Source: CAVTZP01 sp963739245 | GTDB lineage: Bacteria; Chloroflexota; Dehalococcoidia; Dehalococcoidales; BS750m-G39 | Reading direction: 5' to 3' | Length of the DNA: 64,000 bases | Assembly (NCBI GenBank): GCA_963739245.1 | Contig: CAVTZP010000007.1 | Coordinates: forward strand, 62,001 to 126,000 | In this document: positions 1-8,584 of the stretch, piece after piece | Numbering within the stretch: the first letter of the stretch is position 1 | Layout: each line of letters opens with the position of its first letter | The notes under the pieces: generated by a model | What the model was told of the DNA's origin: nothing | The model's database searches: none | What the model saw: only the letters and a program-made list of their open reading frames with translations | Translations under genes and position numbers: made by a program

Positions 1-711
1 CTGGAGAATCACCCCTTTAGCCGCTCTCAGATTTACCTCCTGCGCCCACTTTGCCTCTGAGTAGATAATTGGTGGGGCAAAATCCCCCATGGTCACCGGT
101 TTATCCGGATGCAGGGGTAAAGGGTACTGATTAGGCGGGATAAACTGGTCAACCTCACTCTGCTCAGGTAAAAGTATCGGCTCAATGACATGCGACAGGT
201 GGAAGCCATCAAGGTGAACCATCACCGGAAGTAAAACCCTGCGGTCTTCAGCGATACGAAAGGCACAGAAAACATTGTCCACCACTTCCTGACCATTTTC
301 AGTGAATATCTGAATCCAGCCAGTATCACGAACTGCCATAACATCGGAGTGGTCGCCCCAGACGCTCAACGGAGCTGATAACGCCCGGTTAGCCACCGCC
401 ATAACTACTGGCAGTCTCATAGATGAGGCAACATACAAGACCTCATGCATTAGCTCCAGCCCCTGACCGGCGGTAGCGGTAAAGGTTCGAGCCCCAACTG
501 CCGCTGACCCCAGGCAGGCACTCATTGCCGAATGCTCGGATTCAACTGGAATATAGGCGGCATCTAGTTCGCCGTTGGCGACCAGCTCAGCCAGATGCTC
601 CACAATGTGGGTTTGGGGGGTGATGGGGTAGGCAGCGACAACATCAGCATTAGCCAGTTTAACTGCTTCGCCAATGGCTACTGACACCTCCATTCCCACT
701 TTTCTTGCCAT
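1..711 (-). CDS. porA: 2-oxoacid (pyruvate-type) ferredoxin oxidoreductase, alpha subunit, partial (C-terminus beyond window)
   Basis: About 236 N-terminal residues are visible, from an ATG at 711-709; the frame stays open to the window edge. The N-terminus (MARKVGMEVSVAIGEAVKLA) and the motif YPITPQTHIVEHLAEL are typical of the alpha subunit that, with the beta subunit, binds thiamine pyrophosphate and oxidises a 2-oxoacid plus CoA to acyl-CoA, CO2 and reduced ferredoxin. The ATG overlaps the stop codon of the delta subunit gene by one base (TAATG), so the two are translationally coupled. Gene order gamma-delta-alpha is the classical POR order, so a beta gene is expected just beyond base 1. 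The substrate (pyruvate versus another oxoacid) cannot be fixed from sequence alone. Confidence 0.9.
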   Translation of the reverse strand, partial: MARKVGMEVSVAIGEAVKLANADVVAAYPITPQTHIVEHLAELVANGELDAAYIPVESEHSAMSACLGSAAVGARTFTATAGQGLELMHEVLYVASSMRLPVVMAVANRALSAPLSVWGDHSDVMAVRDTGWIQIFTENGQEVVDNVFCAFRIAEDRRVLLPVMVHLDGFHLSHVIEPILLPEQSEVDQFIPPNQYPLPLHPDKPVTMGDFAPPIIYSEAKWAQEVNLRAAKGVILQ

Positions 712-1004
712 TATTCTTTCTCCTCAACCATGGTTATCACCTGGGTCGGGCACTCCCGGGCGCAGATGCCACACCCCTTACAGTAAAACAGGTCAGCCTC
801 AAAATATCCCTCAGCGTTCTGCCCAATGCACCCCTCGGGGCAAAAGATGTAGCAAATGCCACACTTTATGCACTTACTAAAATCATAGGTCGGCCTCTGC
901 GACCGCCAGTCGCCAGTCTGGTACTGGCTAGCGTTTCCCGGCTCGGTTACTACTGAGCCGATTTCCAGGTCTTTCCAAGTCAACTCACCTTCGGGCTTGG
1001 TCAT
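711..1004 (-). CDS. porD: 2-oxoacid ferredoxin oxidoreductase, delta (2x[4Fe-4S] ferredoxin) subunit
   Basis: Small 97-residue ferredoxin-like subunit with two CxxCxxCxxxCP clusters (CIKCGICYIFCPEG and CKGCGICARECPTQ) that carry electrons from the TPP site to external ferredoxin. A GTG at 1013 overlaps the gamma stop codon, but the ATG at 1004 is preferred because the Shine-Dalgarno-like AAGGAG lies 8 nt before it and the product then starts MTKPEGELTWKDLE, as usual for this subunit. It ends in a one-base overlap with the alpha gene. Confidence 0.9.
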   Translation of the reverse strand: MTKPEGELTWKDLEIGSVVTEPGNASQYQTGDWRSQRPTYDFSKCIKCGICYIFCPEGCIGQNAEGYFEADLFYCKGCGICARECPTQVITMVEEKE

Positions 1005-1009
1005 CCCCC

Positions 1010-1579
1010 TCACTCCTTTACCATAGTCTCATCGTAGGCTCTCTGCATCGCCTTAATATTTTTTTCTGCCAGGCGGCCAAAACGCTGCTGCAGCGGTTCA
1101 ATCACGGATTCCAGTTTAACCACCCCAGTGGCTCTAACCAAGGCACCAATCATGGTAGTATTGGTCACCGGAATCCCCAAGACCTCCCTAGCGATAGTGG
1201 TGGCGTCAACCTTTGCCAGCTTACATTTAGCCTTGAACCGAGCTTCAATGTCGTCAAACGACCTTCTGGTATTAATCACCAGCATGCCGTTTGGCTTAAG
1301 CCCGGAGACGACATTGACAATACTAAGTAATCCGGGGTCAAGCACCACTACTACATCAGGCTGGGTTATCTCCGCCCTTATCTTGATAGGTTCCCGGCTA
1401 CTTATCCTAACAAAAGCCAGTACTGGTGCTCCCCTCCTCTCCGGTCCAAAGCTGGGGAAGGCATGGGCATACCTATCTTCACTTATTGCCGCCTGTGCCA
1501 CCAGCTCGGCAGAGGTAACCGCACCCTGCCCACCGCGGCCATGCCACCTGATTTCAACAAGCCGATTTTCTTCTACCAC
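1010..1579 (-). CDS. porG: 2-oxoacid ferredoxin oxidoreductase, gamma subunit
   Basis: 189 residues. The N-terminal motif RWHGRGGQGAVTSAEL is the signature of the gamma domain of pyruvate/2-oxoacid:ferredoxin oxidoreductases. An ATG-initiated frame could be extended upstream to 1663, but that would run through the tRNA-Arg gene; the GTG at 1579-1577 has a perfect AGGAGG five bases upstream and is the better start. It is the first protein gene of the gamma-delta-alpha operon, and lies only 26 nt behind the 3' end of the tRNA, so it is probably transcribed with it. Confidence 0.88.
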   Translation of the reverse strand: MVEENRLVEIRWHGRGGQGAVTSAELVAQAAISEDRYAHAFPSFGPERRGAPVLAFVRISSREPIKIRAEITQPDVVVVLDPGLLSIVNVVSGLKPNGMLVINTRRSFDDIEARFKAKCKLAKVDATTIAREVLGIPVTNTTMIGALVRATGVVKLESVIEPLQQRFGRLAEKNIKAMQRAYDETMVKE

Positions 1580-1605
1580 CTTAGCCTCCTGGCTAATACA
1601 GCAAA

Positions 1606-1678
1606 CGCCCCTGGAGCGACTCGAACGCTCGCACCCAGCTCCGGGGGCTGGTGCTCTATCCATCTGAGCTACAGGGGC
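1606..1678 (-). tRNA. tRNA-Arg (anticodon CCG)
   Basis: A complete 73-nt cloverleaf reads on the minus strand: acceptor GCCCCTG/CAGGGGC, D-arm GCTC/GAGC, anticodon stem CCAGC/GCTGG, T-loop TTCGAGT, discriminator G, no encoded CCA. The anticodon loop is CCCCGGA, giving anticodon CCG and, unusually, C at position 33 where U is almost universal. The POR gamma gene follows 26 nt downstream. Confidence 0.88.
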
Positions 1679-1692
1679 TGATACAATTTAAT

Positions 1693-1721
1693 ATAATAAC
1701 CGATAGCCAGTAATGATGCAA
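1693..1721 (-). promoter_or_regulatory. Putative sigma70 promoter for tRNA-Arg and POR operon
   Basis: On the minus strand TTGCAT (1721-1716), a 17-nt spacer and TATTAT (1698-1693) precede the tRNA by 14 nt. The -10 matches consensus at 5 of 6 positions and the -35 at 3 of 6, so the call rests mainly on spacing and location. Confidence 0.45.
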
Positions 1722-1727
1722 ACAACT

Positions 1728-3068
1728 TCAATGGGCAAAAGGGATAACCCAAAAGATAAGCATCAGGATGAAAGTAATGACGAGGGTTATTACCACAAAA
1801 GGAACAGTGTAGCTGAAAAATTGCTTGATACCTATCTTACAGGAATCTTCTCTTTCACATATATTCAGAGCAACAAATAGGGCGGGAGCACCGGCTACCG
1901 TCAAATTGCTGCCCAGTGTCCCTGCCCAGAGTAAAGCCCACCATAAAGGCCAGGGATTGATACCGGCTGAAGCTGCCATGTCCCGAATTAAGTTCAAAAA
2001 GACAAGGATATAGGCATCATGCTCCACAATCCCGACAATCGGCGCCGTTACCCAATAGAGGGTTGAGGTGCCGACAATGAGGCTCTTTTGAAAAAAGGGA
2101 GCTATAGCATCAGCAATCATCTTGATTATGCCGACATGGCTAATCCCCCCAACCAATATAAAAAGCGCTATGTAAAATAATAGCGCCCTCCAGTCCAGCT
2201 CACCAAGTATTTCCTCAAAGCTGGGGCTCTCCAGTTTTTTGCGGAATATTTCCGTTACCAGGACTAATACCACCATCCCAACAAGAGCGATAAAGCCTAG
2301 ATATAGTCCGGTAAGCTGCCGAAAAGCCATAGCTAGAATAGTCATTAAAAAAAGCATAACCGCTACGGCAGCAAATTTTTTATTTTTTATGTATTCCATC
2401 GGCTTAGTGTTGGCCATTGCTAAAAGAGCCATATTATCAATAGTGCTTCCGGAATACATCTTCTTAAACTTGAACTGATAGAACAAAAAGGCGGTTAGCA
2501 AAAATGTTATGGTCAGGATGATAAACGAGGAAGGTCTTCCCATTTGCCAGATGAACTCAGGAAATTCTATTCCAGAAACGGAATGAAGCATTTGAGGTGG
2601 CAGGTCGCCCAAAAGTAAGGCGGTACCCATAAAATTAGCCCCCAACCCCACCCAGATTATGAAAGGGAAAGAGGCCAGTTTCATTCTTTGGGTGATATGT
2701 AGAACCAGCGGCGCCATCATCAATATGACAACCACGTTGTCCACAAACATGGAAATAAAACCGGCAAGAACTCCGATAAGTGTTAAGAAGATGGCGATAT
2801 TATTACCAGAAACCCTCAGCATAGTTATGGCTAGATACCGGGGTACCCCCGATTTGCCAAAATAAAGGGCAATTATCCAGATGCCGAAAAGGATGGCAAT
2901 GACATTCCAGTCGACAAACATAAAGGCTTGTGGTGCATTCATCACCCCAAGCAATACCATTAAAGCCACACCAACTATACCGATAACAGCCCTATCTATC
3001 TTTCCCCAGATAATCAGACCAATGGCTACAAGGAAGATAATTAAGGCGGTTAGCTGTATTGGCTCCAC
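1728..3068 (-). CDS. ArsB/NhaD (SLC13-like) family anion or ion transporter
   Basis: 446 residues, almost wholly hydrophobic, with about 11-12 predicted membrane segments and the inverted-repeat character of the ion transporter superfamily; the stretch FVDNVVVILMMAPLVL resembles the conserved half-helix motif of ArsB/NhaD proteins. These carry arsenite, sodium/proton or dicarboxylates; the substrate cannot be read from sequence, and no ars regulator or reductase is nearby. Start: GTG at 3068 with AAGGAG nine bases upstream. It is a single-gene unit, divergent from the tRNA-Ser genes. Confidence 0.8.
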   Translation of the reverse strand: MEPIQLTALIIFLVAIGLIIWGKIDRAVIGIVGVALMVLLGVMNAPQAFMFVDWNVIAILFGIWIIALYFGKSGVPRYLAITMLRVSGNNIAIFLTLIGVLAGFISMFVDNVVVILMMAPLVLHITQRMKLASFPFIIWVGLGANFMGTALLLGDLPPQMLHSVSGIEFPEFIWQMGRPSSFIILTITFLLTAFLFYQFKFKKMYSGSTIDNMALLAMANTKPMEYIKNKKFAAVAVMLFLMTILAMAFRQLTGLYLGFIALVGMVVLVLVTEIFRKKLESPSFEEILGELDWRALLFYIALFILVGGISHVGIIKMIADAIAPFFQKSLIVGTSTLYWVTAPIVGIVEHDAYILVFLNLIRDMAASAGINPWPLWWALLWAGTLGSNLTVAGAPALFVALNICEREDSCKIGIKQFFSYTVPFVVITLVITFILMLIFWVIPFAH

Positions 3069-3103
3069 AGATTTAATCTCCTTCTCAGTAAAAACTATTT
3101 GAC

Positions 3104-3112
3104 ATTATAGCA
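3104..3112 (-). promoter_or_regulatory. Extended -10 promoter for the transporter gene
   Basis: TGCTATAAT on the minus strand: a perfect -10 hexamer with the TGn extension, about 35 nt before the GTG start of the transporter. There is no good -35 element, as is common for extended -10 promoters. Confidence 0.5.
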
Positions 3113-3126
3113 AAAAAATTGAGCTA

Positions 3127-3135
3127 TGGTATAAT
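3127..3135 (+). promoter_or_regulatory. Extended -10 promoter for the tandem tRNA-Ser genes and probably dprA
   Basis: TGGTATAAT, a perfect extended -10, ends 10 nt before the first tRNA-Ser base. Back-to-back with the minus-strand extended -10 at 3104-3112. Confidence 0.55.
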
Positions 3136-3145
3136 TACGGTAATT

Positions 3146-3236
3146 GGAGAGGTGTCCGAGTGGTTCATGGTGCCGCTCTCGAAAAGCGGTCTCCGCGTTT
3201 AGCGGAGCGTGGGTTCGAATCCCACCCTCTCCGCCA
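3146..3236 (+). tRNA. tRNA-Ser (anticodon CGA)
   Basis: Acceptor GGAGAGG/CCTCTCC, anticodon loop CTCGAAA (CGA), long variable arm typical of class II tRNAs, T-loop TTCGAAT. Discriminator G at 3233 is followed by an encoded CCA (3234-3236). Confidence 0.95.
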
Positions 3237-3244
3237 TCTATTAT

Positions 3245-3331
3245 GGAGAGGTGCTGGAGTGGTCTATCAGGCACGCCTGGAGAGCGTGTGTAGCCGTAAG
3301 GTTACCGTGGGTTCGAATCCCACCCTCTCCG
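3245..3331 (+). tRNA. tRNA-Ser (anticodon GGA)
   Basis: Same acceptor GGAGAGG/CCTCTCC as its neighbour; anticodon stem CACGC/GCGTG with loop CTGGAGA (GGA); class II variable arm. No CCA is encoded. Only 8 nt separate the two tRNA-Ser genes and 18 nt separate this one from dprA, suggesting one transcript. Confidence 0.94.
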
Positions 3332-3349
3332 CTTTAACTAACTTTAACA

Positions 3350-4471
3350 ATGACTAGCAAAGAACTTAAATACTGGGTTGGCTTTAGTATGATACCCCGC
3401 ATCGGGCGGGTGAAACAGTCACAGCTCGAAGGCTGCTTTGGTAATCTGGAAAATGCCTGGCAGGCTACCCCGTCCGAGCTAAAACACGCCGGGCTGGACA
3501 AGGGGGTAATAAGTGCCATTACCTACTGCCGCCCCAAGATTTCCCTGGATGAGGAGATGGAAAAGCTAGACCGCTACGGGGTAAAGGCAATCAGCTTTCA
3601 TAACCCGGAGTACCCCTCCCGCCTAAAAGAGATATACGATTACCCGCCGCTACTCTATGTCCGGGGTTCCCTGCTCCCCCAGGATGAGTGGTGTCTGGCA
3701 GTGGTCGGTACCCGCCGGGCTACGGTTTACGGCCGGCAGGTGGCGGAGGAGATAGTAACTGACCTGGCGCGAAGCCAAATCACCATTGTCAGCGGCTTGG
3801 CCAAAGGGATTGACTCTATCGCCCACCAGAGTGCCCTCGAGGCCGGGGGCAGAACTATTGCCGTATTTGGCTGCGGGCTTGATATTGTTTACCCCGCCGA
3901 GAATGCCACCCTCGCCCGTGATATTATCCAGCACGGAGCTCTGCTCAGCGAGTACCCATTAGGCACCAGACCTAAGGCGGATAACTTCCCCCGACGCAAC
4001 CGAATTATGAGCGGACTGAGCCTTGGGGTGCTGGTAGTTGAGGGTGATGAGAAAAGCGGAGCGATGATTACCGCTCGCATGGCCCTGGAGCAAAATAGAG
4101 AGGTGTTCGCCATCCCCGGCAGTATCCTGTCATCAGCCAGCCGGGGGACTAACCACCTCATCCAGGACGGGGCTAAGCTGGTTCGCAACTACACCGATAT
4201 TCTGGAAGAATTGAATCTGACGGCGGTAGCTCAGCAGATAGAGCTTAAAGAGGTTATACCTGCCTCCGATACTGAAGCCTTATTATTAAAGCAACTGAGT
4301 GCTGAGCCGGCTCATATTGATGAGGTCTGCTGCAGCACCGGGCTGCCGATAGCAACGGTCAGCAGCACCCTGGCGATGATGGAGCTCAAGGGTTTGGTCA
4401 AACAGGTAGGAAATATGAATTATGTCTTATCCCGGGAAGCAAGAGAGGGATACAAAGTAAAAGTAGACTAA
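3350..4471 (+). CDS. dprA: DNA-processing protein DprA
   Basis: 373 residues. The Rossmann-like core carries GTRRATVYG (about 120-128), SGLAKGIDSIAH (148-159) and FPRRNRIMSG (213-222), all DprA/Smf signatures; a C-terminal winged-helix region (about 295-360) is also present. DprA loads RecA onto incoming single-stranded DNA in natural transformation. No convincing Shine-Dalgarno precedes the ATG, which sits 18 nt after tRNA-Ser(GGA), so translation may begin on a processed transcript. topA begins one base after its stop, an order (dprA-topA-xer) common in bacteria. Confidence 0.95.
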   Translation: MTSKELKYWVGFSMIPRIGRVKQSQLEGCFGNLENAWQATPSELKHAGLDKGVISAITYCRPKISLDEEMEKLDRYGVKAISFHNPEYPSRLKEIYDYPPLLYVRGSLLPQDEWCLAVVGTRRATVYGRQVAEEIVTDLARSQITIVSGLAKGIDSIAHQSALEAGGRTIAVFGCGLDIVYPAENATLARDIIQHGALLSEYPLGTRPKADNFPRRNRIMSGLSLGVLVVEGDEKSGAMITARMALEQNREVFAIPGSILSSASRGTNHLIQDGAKLVRNYTDILEELNLTAVAQQIELKEVIPASDTEALLLKQLSAEPAHIDEVCCSTGLPIATVSSTLAMMELKGLVKQVGNMNYVLSREAREGYKVKVD

Positions 4472-4472
4472 G

Positions 4473-6569
4473 ATGAAGAAGAACCTGGTCATAGTTGAGT
4501 CACCGGCCAAAGCCAGGACACTGAGCAAGCTTTTAGGTCATGATTATAATCTTAAAGCCTCAATGGGGCATATACGAGACCTGCCCAAGAGCCAGCTGGG
4601 GGTAGATATTGACCAGGGTTTTGCTCCCAAATATGTGGTGCCTCGGGGAAAGAAGAAAATTGTCCTTGAGCTTAAGCAAGCGGTTAAAACTGCCTCTACT
4701 GTATATCTCGCCACTGACCCCGACCGCGAGGGGGAAGCCATCTCCTGGCACCTGGCCCAGGTGACAAAATCAAATCGGATACCCTATCGCCGTGTCGTCT
4801 TCCACGAGATAACCAAGCCCGCTATCGAGCGCGCCTTCGCTCACCCCCGTTCAATAGACATGCAGTTGGTCAATGCCCAGCAGGCGAGGCGCATCCTGGA
4901 TAGACTGGTCGGCTATAAGATTAGCCCGCTACTCTGGCGAAAGGTGAGAAGAGGTCTATCCGCCGGCAGAGTTCAGTCGGTGGCAGTGAGGATTATCGTT
5001 GACCGCGAGCGGGAAATTGAGAATTTTGTCCCCGTAGAGTACTGGTCTATCGAGGCTGAACTCGCCAAGACTCCCGACATACCAACCTTCCGAGCCACGC
5101 TGGTTGGTCTTACCGATGGCACCAAGCTAGATATTCATAACGAGAAAGAAGCAATCGAAATCACCAGTGAGCTGAAACAAGCCAGCTACAAGGTTATCAA
5201 GGTCAGTACCAAGAAGGTGACCCGCCAGCCGGCGCCACCATTTATCACCAGCACCCTGCAACAGGAGGCGTGGCGCAAACTCCACTTCCCGGCCAAGCTA
5301 ACCATGCAGGTGGCTCAGGAGCTTTATGAAGGTCTACCCATCGGTGATGAAGGAAATGTCGGGCTCATCACCTATATGCGCACTGACTCCACCAGAGTCG
5401 CCCGCTCCGCCATTGCTGAAGCCAGGGAATTTATTACCACCAAGTATGGCCCCCAGTTTCTTCCCCAGCACGCCCGCTCCTTTGCCACCAAGGTGAAGGG
5501 GGCGCAGGAAGCCCACGAAGCTATTCGCCCAACTAAGGTCTGGCGGGAGCCGTCTTTGCTTAAGCCATACCTCAGCACCGCTCAATTTAAGCTATACCAG
5601 CTCATCTGGAAACGAATGGTAGCCAGCCAGATGGCCGCCGCCATTTTTGATAACACTGCGGTCGATATTCAAGCCAGATGCCGCTATTCTAAAGCCGACT
5701 ATCTATTCCGAACCTCAAGCTCGGTAACTGACTTCCCCGGGTTTATGATTCTCTATAGTGAAAGTAAGGATGAAACTGAAGAAGAGAAGCAAATCCCCAC
5801 CCTCCCCCAGCTGGAAAAGGACGATAGGCTTGAGCTTATAGAGCTTTCCCCCGAGCAGCACTTCACCCAGCCCCCACCACGCTTCACCGAAGCCACGCTG
5901 GTCAAGATGCTGGAGCAATGGGGCATCGGGCGCCCCAGCACTTATGCCCCCATCATCTCAACTATTCAGGAGCGGGGGTATGTCACCAAGACTGGCGGCA
6001 GCTTCCAGCCGACAGAGCTCGGCATCGTGGTCAATGACCAGCTCACTAAATACTTCGCTGACATCGTTGATATTGAATTTACCGCCCACATGGAGGACGA
6101 GCTGGATAAGATAGCCCATGAAAACAAGGACTGGGTGATGGTGGTTCAAGACTTCTATATACCCTTTGAGAATAGCCTCCACAAAGCCACCGAGCTTATG
6201 GAAAAGGTAAAGCTGGAGGAAGCAACCGAGGAAATCTGCCCCGAATGCAGTAAGCCCCTGGTAATCAAATTCGGGCGCTATGGGAAGTTCATCGCCTGCA
6301 GCGGCTTCCCTGAGTGCAGGTACACCAAGCCTTTCCTGGTTAAAGTTGGGGTTAAATGCCCTCAGTGCGGCGGCGATATTATAGAGAAGCGAAGCAAAAA
6401 GAAGCGCATCTTCTACGGCTGCAGCAATTACCCCGATTGCCATTTTGCCATAAATCTTAGACCTCTCTCTAAACCCTGCCCAAAATGTGGCGGGCTTCTT
6501 ACTGTATATAGAAGAAACTGGACAAAGTGCACCAAGTGCGAGTATAGAGGCAGGCTCAAGCAGGCTTAA
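4473..6569 (+). CDS. topA: DNA topoisomerase I (type IA)
   Basis: 698 residues. An N-terminal TOPRIM domain (IVESPAKARTLSKLLG; DPDREGEAISWHL at 82-94) and the catalytic tyrosine in GLITYMRTDS (Tyr301) define a type IA topoisomerase that relaxes negative supercoils. The C-terminus (about 585-698) has three Cys4 zinc ribbons beginning CPEC, CPQC and CPKC. The gene is complete and lies between dprA and a Xer recombinase gene. Confidence 0.97.
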   Translation: MKKNLVIVESPAKARTLSKLLGHDYNLKASMGHIRDLPKSQLGVDIDQGFAPKYVVPRGKKKIVLELKQAVKTASTVYLATDPDREGEAISWHLAQVTKSNRIPYRRVVFHEITKPAIERAFAHPRSIDMQLVNAQQARRILDRLVGYKISPLLWRKVRRGLSAGRVQSVAVRIIVDREREIENFVPVEYWSIEAELAKTPDIPTFRATLVGLTDGTKLDIHNEKEAIEITSELKQASYKVIKVSTKKVTRQPAPPFITSTLQQEAWRKLHFPAKLTMQVAQELYEGLPIGDEGNVGLITYMRTDSTRVARSAIAEAREFITTKYGPQFLPQHARSFATKVKGAQEAHEAIRPTKVWREPSLLKPYLSTAQFKLYQLIWKRMVASQMAAAIFDNTAVDIQARCRYSKADYLFRTSSSVTDFPGFMILYSESKDETEEEKQIPTLPQLEKDDRLELIELSPEQHFTQPPPRFTEATLVKMLEQWGIGRPSTYAPIISTIQERGYVTKTGGSFQPTELGIVVNDQLTKYFADIVDIEFTAHMEDELDKIAHENKDWVMVVQDFYIPFENSLHKATELMEKVKLEEATEEICPECSKPLVIKFGRYGKFIACSGFPECRYTKPFLVKVGVKCPQCGGDIIEKRSKKKRIFYGCSNYPDCHFAINLRPLSKPCPKCGGLLTVYRRNWTKCTKCEYRGRLKQA

Positions 6570-6571
6570 AC

Positions 6572-7514
6572 ATGCAAGAAGTCTTTAATAAATATATCCA
6601 ATACCTTGAACTGGAGCGCAGTGCTTCCGCCTATACCGTGCGTAACTATATTACTGACCTTTGCGGCTCAAAAAATATTAAAGGGCTTCTTTACCTTCCT
6701 TAAAGAGAAGGGCATAAGCTCTCCGGGGGAGGTAGACAGGCAAGTTCTTCGCGATTACCTGGGCTATCTGGTGGAGCAGGGGATTGTCAAGGCAAGCATT
6801 GCCCGCAAGCTATCGGCTATCCGCTCCTTCTACCGTTATCTAGTGCGGGAAGGAATTTTAGCTGCCAACCCCATAGAAAAGGCGTCTTCACCCAAGCTAG
6901 ACAAGCGCCTACCTTCGTTTCTTACCCTAAATGAGGTAGAGCGCCTGCTGAACGCCCCTGACCTTTCCACACCACAGGGGCAGCGCGACCGGGCCCTACT
7001 GGAACTACTCTACGCCTCCGGTCTCAGGGTAAGCGAGCTGGTCGGCTTAGACCTGGGAGAAATCAACCTTGGTACCAATGAAATCCGCGTCTGGGGAAAG
7101 GGCTCAAAGGAGAGGATGGTGCTGATGGGTAATCCCGCCGCCGAGGCAGTGCGTAATTACCTTGAGCAGGGCAGGCTCAAGCTCTTGGGAGACAAAAAGA
7201 AAACCAATGCCCTGCTCCTCAATCGCTATGGGCAGCGGATACCAGAGCGAAGGGTACAGAGAATATTGGAGTATTATGCTAAAAAAGCGGGCATAGAAAA
7301 GAGGGTCCACCCTCATATACTACGCCACACCTTCGCCACTCATTTGCTTGATGGCGGCGCCGACCTGAGGGTGGTTCAGGAGCTTCTGGGACACGCCCAA
7401 CTATCCTCAACCCAGATTTACACCCATGTCACCAAGAGCCAGGCGAGGAAGGTATATCTAGCCGCCCACCCCATGGCAAAAGAAAAAGACGATGAGCCTG
7501 AAAATAGGCAATAG
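6572..7514 (+). CDS. xerC: Tyrosine recombinase XerC/XerD-like, interrupted by a +1 frameshift
   Basis: The natural N-terminus starts at ATG 6572 (MQEVFNKYIQYLELERSASA), but after ITDLCGSK this frame soon stops, and the rest of the protein continues in the next frame as GFFTFLKEKGISSPGEVD. Skipping one A of the A6 run at 6670-6675 joins them into a normal 313-residue Xer protein. The catalytic set is present downstream: SGLRVSEL (Arg), HILRHTFATHLL (His-x-x-Arg), LLGHAQLSSTQIYTH (His and nucleophile Tyr). Xer recombinases resolve chromosome dimers at dif. The gene overlaps the M24 peptidase by 23 nt. The frameshift may be a sequencing insertion in a homopolymer or real; XerC versus XerD is not decided. 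Confidence 0.85.
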
Positions 7515-8568
7515 AATACAGAAGTTGTGCCAAGGACTAGGTGAAAGGGAGATTGACGGCATCCTTATCTCCCAACCAGAGAACCGACGCTATCTTTCTA
7601 ATTTTGACGGCTCGGCTGGCTTTCTTCTGGTCACGCCAAAAAATAAAATCTTAGTCACTGATTTCCGCTATACGGCGCAAGCCAAAAACCAAGCCCGTAA
7701 TTATGAGATTTTTAGCATAACCAATGATATTAGCAACTGGTTTCCCCGACTGGTGGCTGAGCTAGATATAAAAAGACTGGGGTTTGAGGCGGGACATATG
7801 AGCTTTGCCCTGCACCGGCAGTTATGTGATATACTAAAGAAAGGCAAATCACCGCTTAAGCTTGTCCCAGTAGATGGAATGGCAGAATCCCTCCGAGCAA
7901 TAAAAGAGCCTGAGGAAATCGAGTTCATTACCAAAGCCGCCGAAATAACCGATGCTGCCATTGAATATATCCAGGATAAAATTCAACCGGGCATGACGGA
8001 GAGGCAGGTAGCCTGGGAGATAGAGGAGTTCATGCGGGAGAAAGAAAGCGAGACTATACCCTTTGATATTATCGTTGCCTCGGGACCAAACTCCGCCCTG
8101 CCCCACGCCCGACCTTCAACGAAGGTTATCAGAGCCGGCGAGCCGACAATGATTGATATTGGCGCCAGGATTGAAGGCTACTGCAGCGACCTGAGCCGGA
8201 CTATCTGCCTTGGTGCCTCCGATGATAACTTTAAGAGACTCTATGATATTGTCCTTGGCGCCCAGCTTGGGGCAATGGCTATAATTAAGGAGGGGATGAG
8301 CGGGGCTGAGGCTGATAATCTAAGCCGGGTGATTATTGAGGAGGCCGGCTATGGTGAAGCCTTTGGGCACGGCTTAGGTCATGGTGTCGGGCTTGCCCCC
8401 CACGAGCAGCCACGCCTGGGTCCAAACTCTTCTGACCACTTATCTGACGGCATGGTATTTACCATTGAGCCCGGCATTTATCTTGACGGGTGGGGAGGGG
8501 TGAGGATTGAGGATTTGGTGGCGATGGAAAAGGGGAAGGTCAGGGAAATTTCAAAGGCCAAAAAATAA
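7492..8568 (+). CDS. M24 family metallopeptidase, Xaa-Pro aminopeptidase/dipeptidase
   Basis: 358 residues. A creatinase-like N-domain (about 1-120) is followed by the pita-bread M24 domain with two-metal ligands in place: MIDIGARIEGYCSDLSRT (two Asp), GHGLGHGVGLAPHE (His), FTIEPGIYLDG (Glu) and GGVRIEDLV (Glu). It cleaves N-terminal residues before proline, in the cytoplasm. It lies directly upstream of efp, a very common pairing (pepP/pepQ-efp). Confidence 0.92.
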   Translation: MSLKIGNRIQKLCQGLGEREIDGILISQPENRRYLSNFDGSAGFLLVTPKNKILVTDFRYTAQAKNQARNYEIFSITNDISNWFPRLVAELDIKRLGFEAGHMSFALHRQLCDILKKGKSPLKLVPVDGMAESLRAIKEPEEIEFITKAAEITDAAIEYIQDKIQPGMTERQVAWEIEEFMREKESETIPFDIIVASGPNSALPHARPSTKVIRAGEPTMIDIGARIEGYCSDLSRTICLGASDDNFKRLYDIVLGAQLGAMAIIKEGMSGAEADNLSRVIIEEAGYGEAFGHGLGHGVGLAPHEQPRLGPNSSDHLSDGMVFTIEPGIYLDGWGGVRIEDLVAMEKGKVREISKAKK

Positions 8569-8584
8569 CCACTAGGAGCCAACC

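Noticed and set aside
1580..1663. N-terminal extension of the POR gamma subunit to ATG 1663
   Set aside because: It runs through the tRNA-Arg gene; the GTG at 1579 has an AGGAGG and matches the family start.
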